Source: CF-46 sp963760735
Lineage (GTDB): Bacteria; Chloroflexota; Limnocylindria; Limnocylindrales; CSP1-4
Length of the DNA: 64,000 nt
Assembly (NCBI GenBank): GCA_963760735.1
Contig: CAVXEB010000004.1
Span: 372,001-436,000 of the forward strand
Reading direction: 5' to 3'
The position numbers were made by a program, and so were the translations under genes. This document shows, one piece after another, positions 63,838 to 64,000 of the stretch (positions within the stretch are counted from its first letter, which is position 1; the number at the start of each line of letters is the position of its first letter). Below the pieces are notes generated by a model that had not been told where the DNA came from, did not search any database, and saw only the letters and a list, made by a program, of their open reading frames with translations.

Positions 63838-64000
63838 CGACGCGCTTCCTGGGCCGCGTCAGCGGGGTCGGCCGCCTCGCGGAACCCGATCGGCTTGCGG
63901 ACCGGTTCGCCGGGCGCGACGTCGAGGCCCGCCTCGGCGAGATCGTCGGCCGTCGAGTCCGGAGCGAGCCCGGCCCGCTCGGCCACGATCCGGGTGAGCT
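63834..64000 (-). CDS. C-terminal fragment of an unidentified protein upstream of nadE
   Basis: The last 55 codons of a minus-strand gene are present, running off the right edge. They read with clear GC-rich codon bias: LTRIVAERAGLAPDSTADD, LAEAGLDVAPGEPVRKPIGF, then an Ala/Asp-rich tail ending EARR and a TGA that overlaps the nadE ATG. The coupling argues for a nadE operon partner. The fragment is too short and unconserved to name. Confidence 0.6.
   Translation of the reverse strand, partial: LTRIVAERAGLAPDSTADDLAEAGLDVAPGEPVRKPIGFREAADPADAAQEARR

Overview
The window is very GC-rich, gene-dense bacterial DNA with no tRNA, rRNA, CRISPR array, insertion sequence or phage gene that I can recognise. 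Genes with start signals mostly use good Shine-Dalgarno sites, GTG and TTG starts are common, and neighbours are often joined by 4-base ATGA or GTGA overlaps. The set of genes (a perfect CIRCE element at groESL, PurS/PurQ/small-PurL FGAM synthase, GatC-GatA, XylFGH-type sugar transport, lipoproteins, an LPxTD-type wall-anchoring signal and an NdvB-like cyclic glucan synthase) best suits a monoderm, high-GC lineage. My best guess is Chloroflexota of the Limnocylindria/Ellin6529 kind. This is inference, and Actinobacteriota cannot be excluded from the sequence alone.

Layout: 1-3.5 kb holds a class III nucleotide cyclase fragment, an aminotransferase and gatA-gatC on the minus strand (gatA with a frame break). 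3.6-5.3 kb holds a cupin, a small membrane protein and a GNAT acetyltransferase. 5.3-8.4 kb holds two unknown genes and ligA. 8.5-16.2 kb is a D-xylose locus: xylAB on the plus strand faces xylFHG on the minus strand, followed by a ROK-family repressor gene and two candidate ROK operators. 16.3-21.3 kb is a plus-strand run of a GFO/IDH/MocA oxidoreductase, an FG-GAP/ASPIC-UnbV protein, an M24-fold protein lacking metal ligands and an aldose-1-epimerase-like protein. 21.4-25.6 kb has a DinB-like protein, an FMN alpha-hydroxy-acid dehydrogenase and a PcrA/UvrD helicase.

25.7-29.9 kb is an accessory cell-surface block: an LppX/LolA-like lipoprotein, a secreted protein with a C-terminal anchor, a stalk protein with 26 copies of an 18-bp VEPSGS repeat and an LPATD anchoring signal, and an Ala-rich coiled coil. 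30-32.4 kb is groES-groEL under a consensus-like promoter and CIRCE. 32.4-42 kb is a giant cyclic beta-1,2-glucan synthase followed by broken tatD. 42-45 kb has a VOC protein, metG and a DUF1269-like protein.

45-58.1 kb is a single purine operon purA-D-B-C-S-Q-L-F-M-N/H. Every junction overlaps, it starts at an extended -10 promoter, and a leader with a Rho-independent terminator lies just before purA. It supplies every de novo step to IMP except PurE/PurK, plus PurA and PurB for AMP. 58.4-64 kb has a GGDEF/HD-GYP protein, ssb, a Ca2+/H+ antiporter, rsmI, nadE and a fragment of one further gene.

Four genes (gatA, the VEPSGS stalk protein, tatD and the purN-purH junction) each carry a single-base frame break. 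Because three are housekeeping genes, consensus errors in the assembly are the simplest explanation, but each is flagged.
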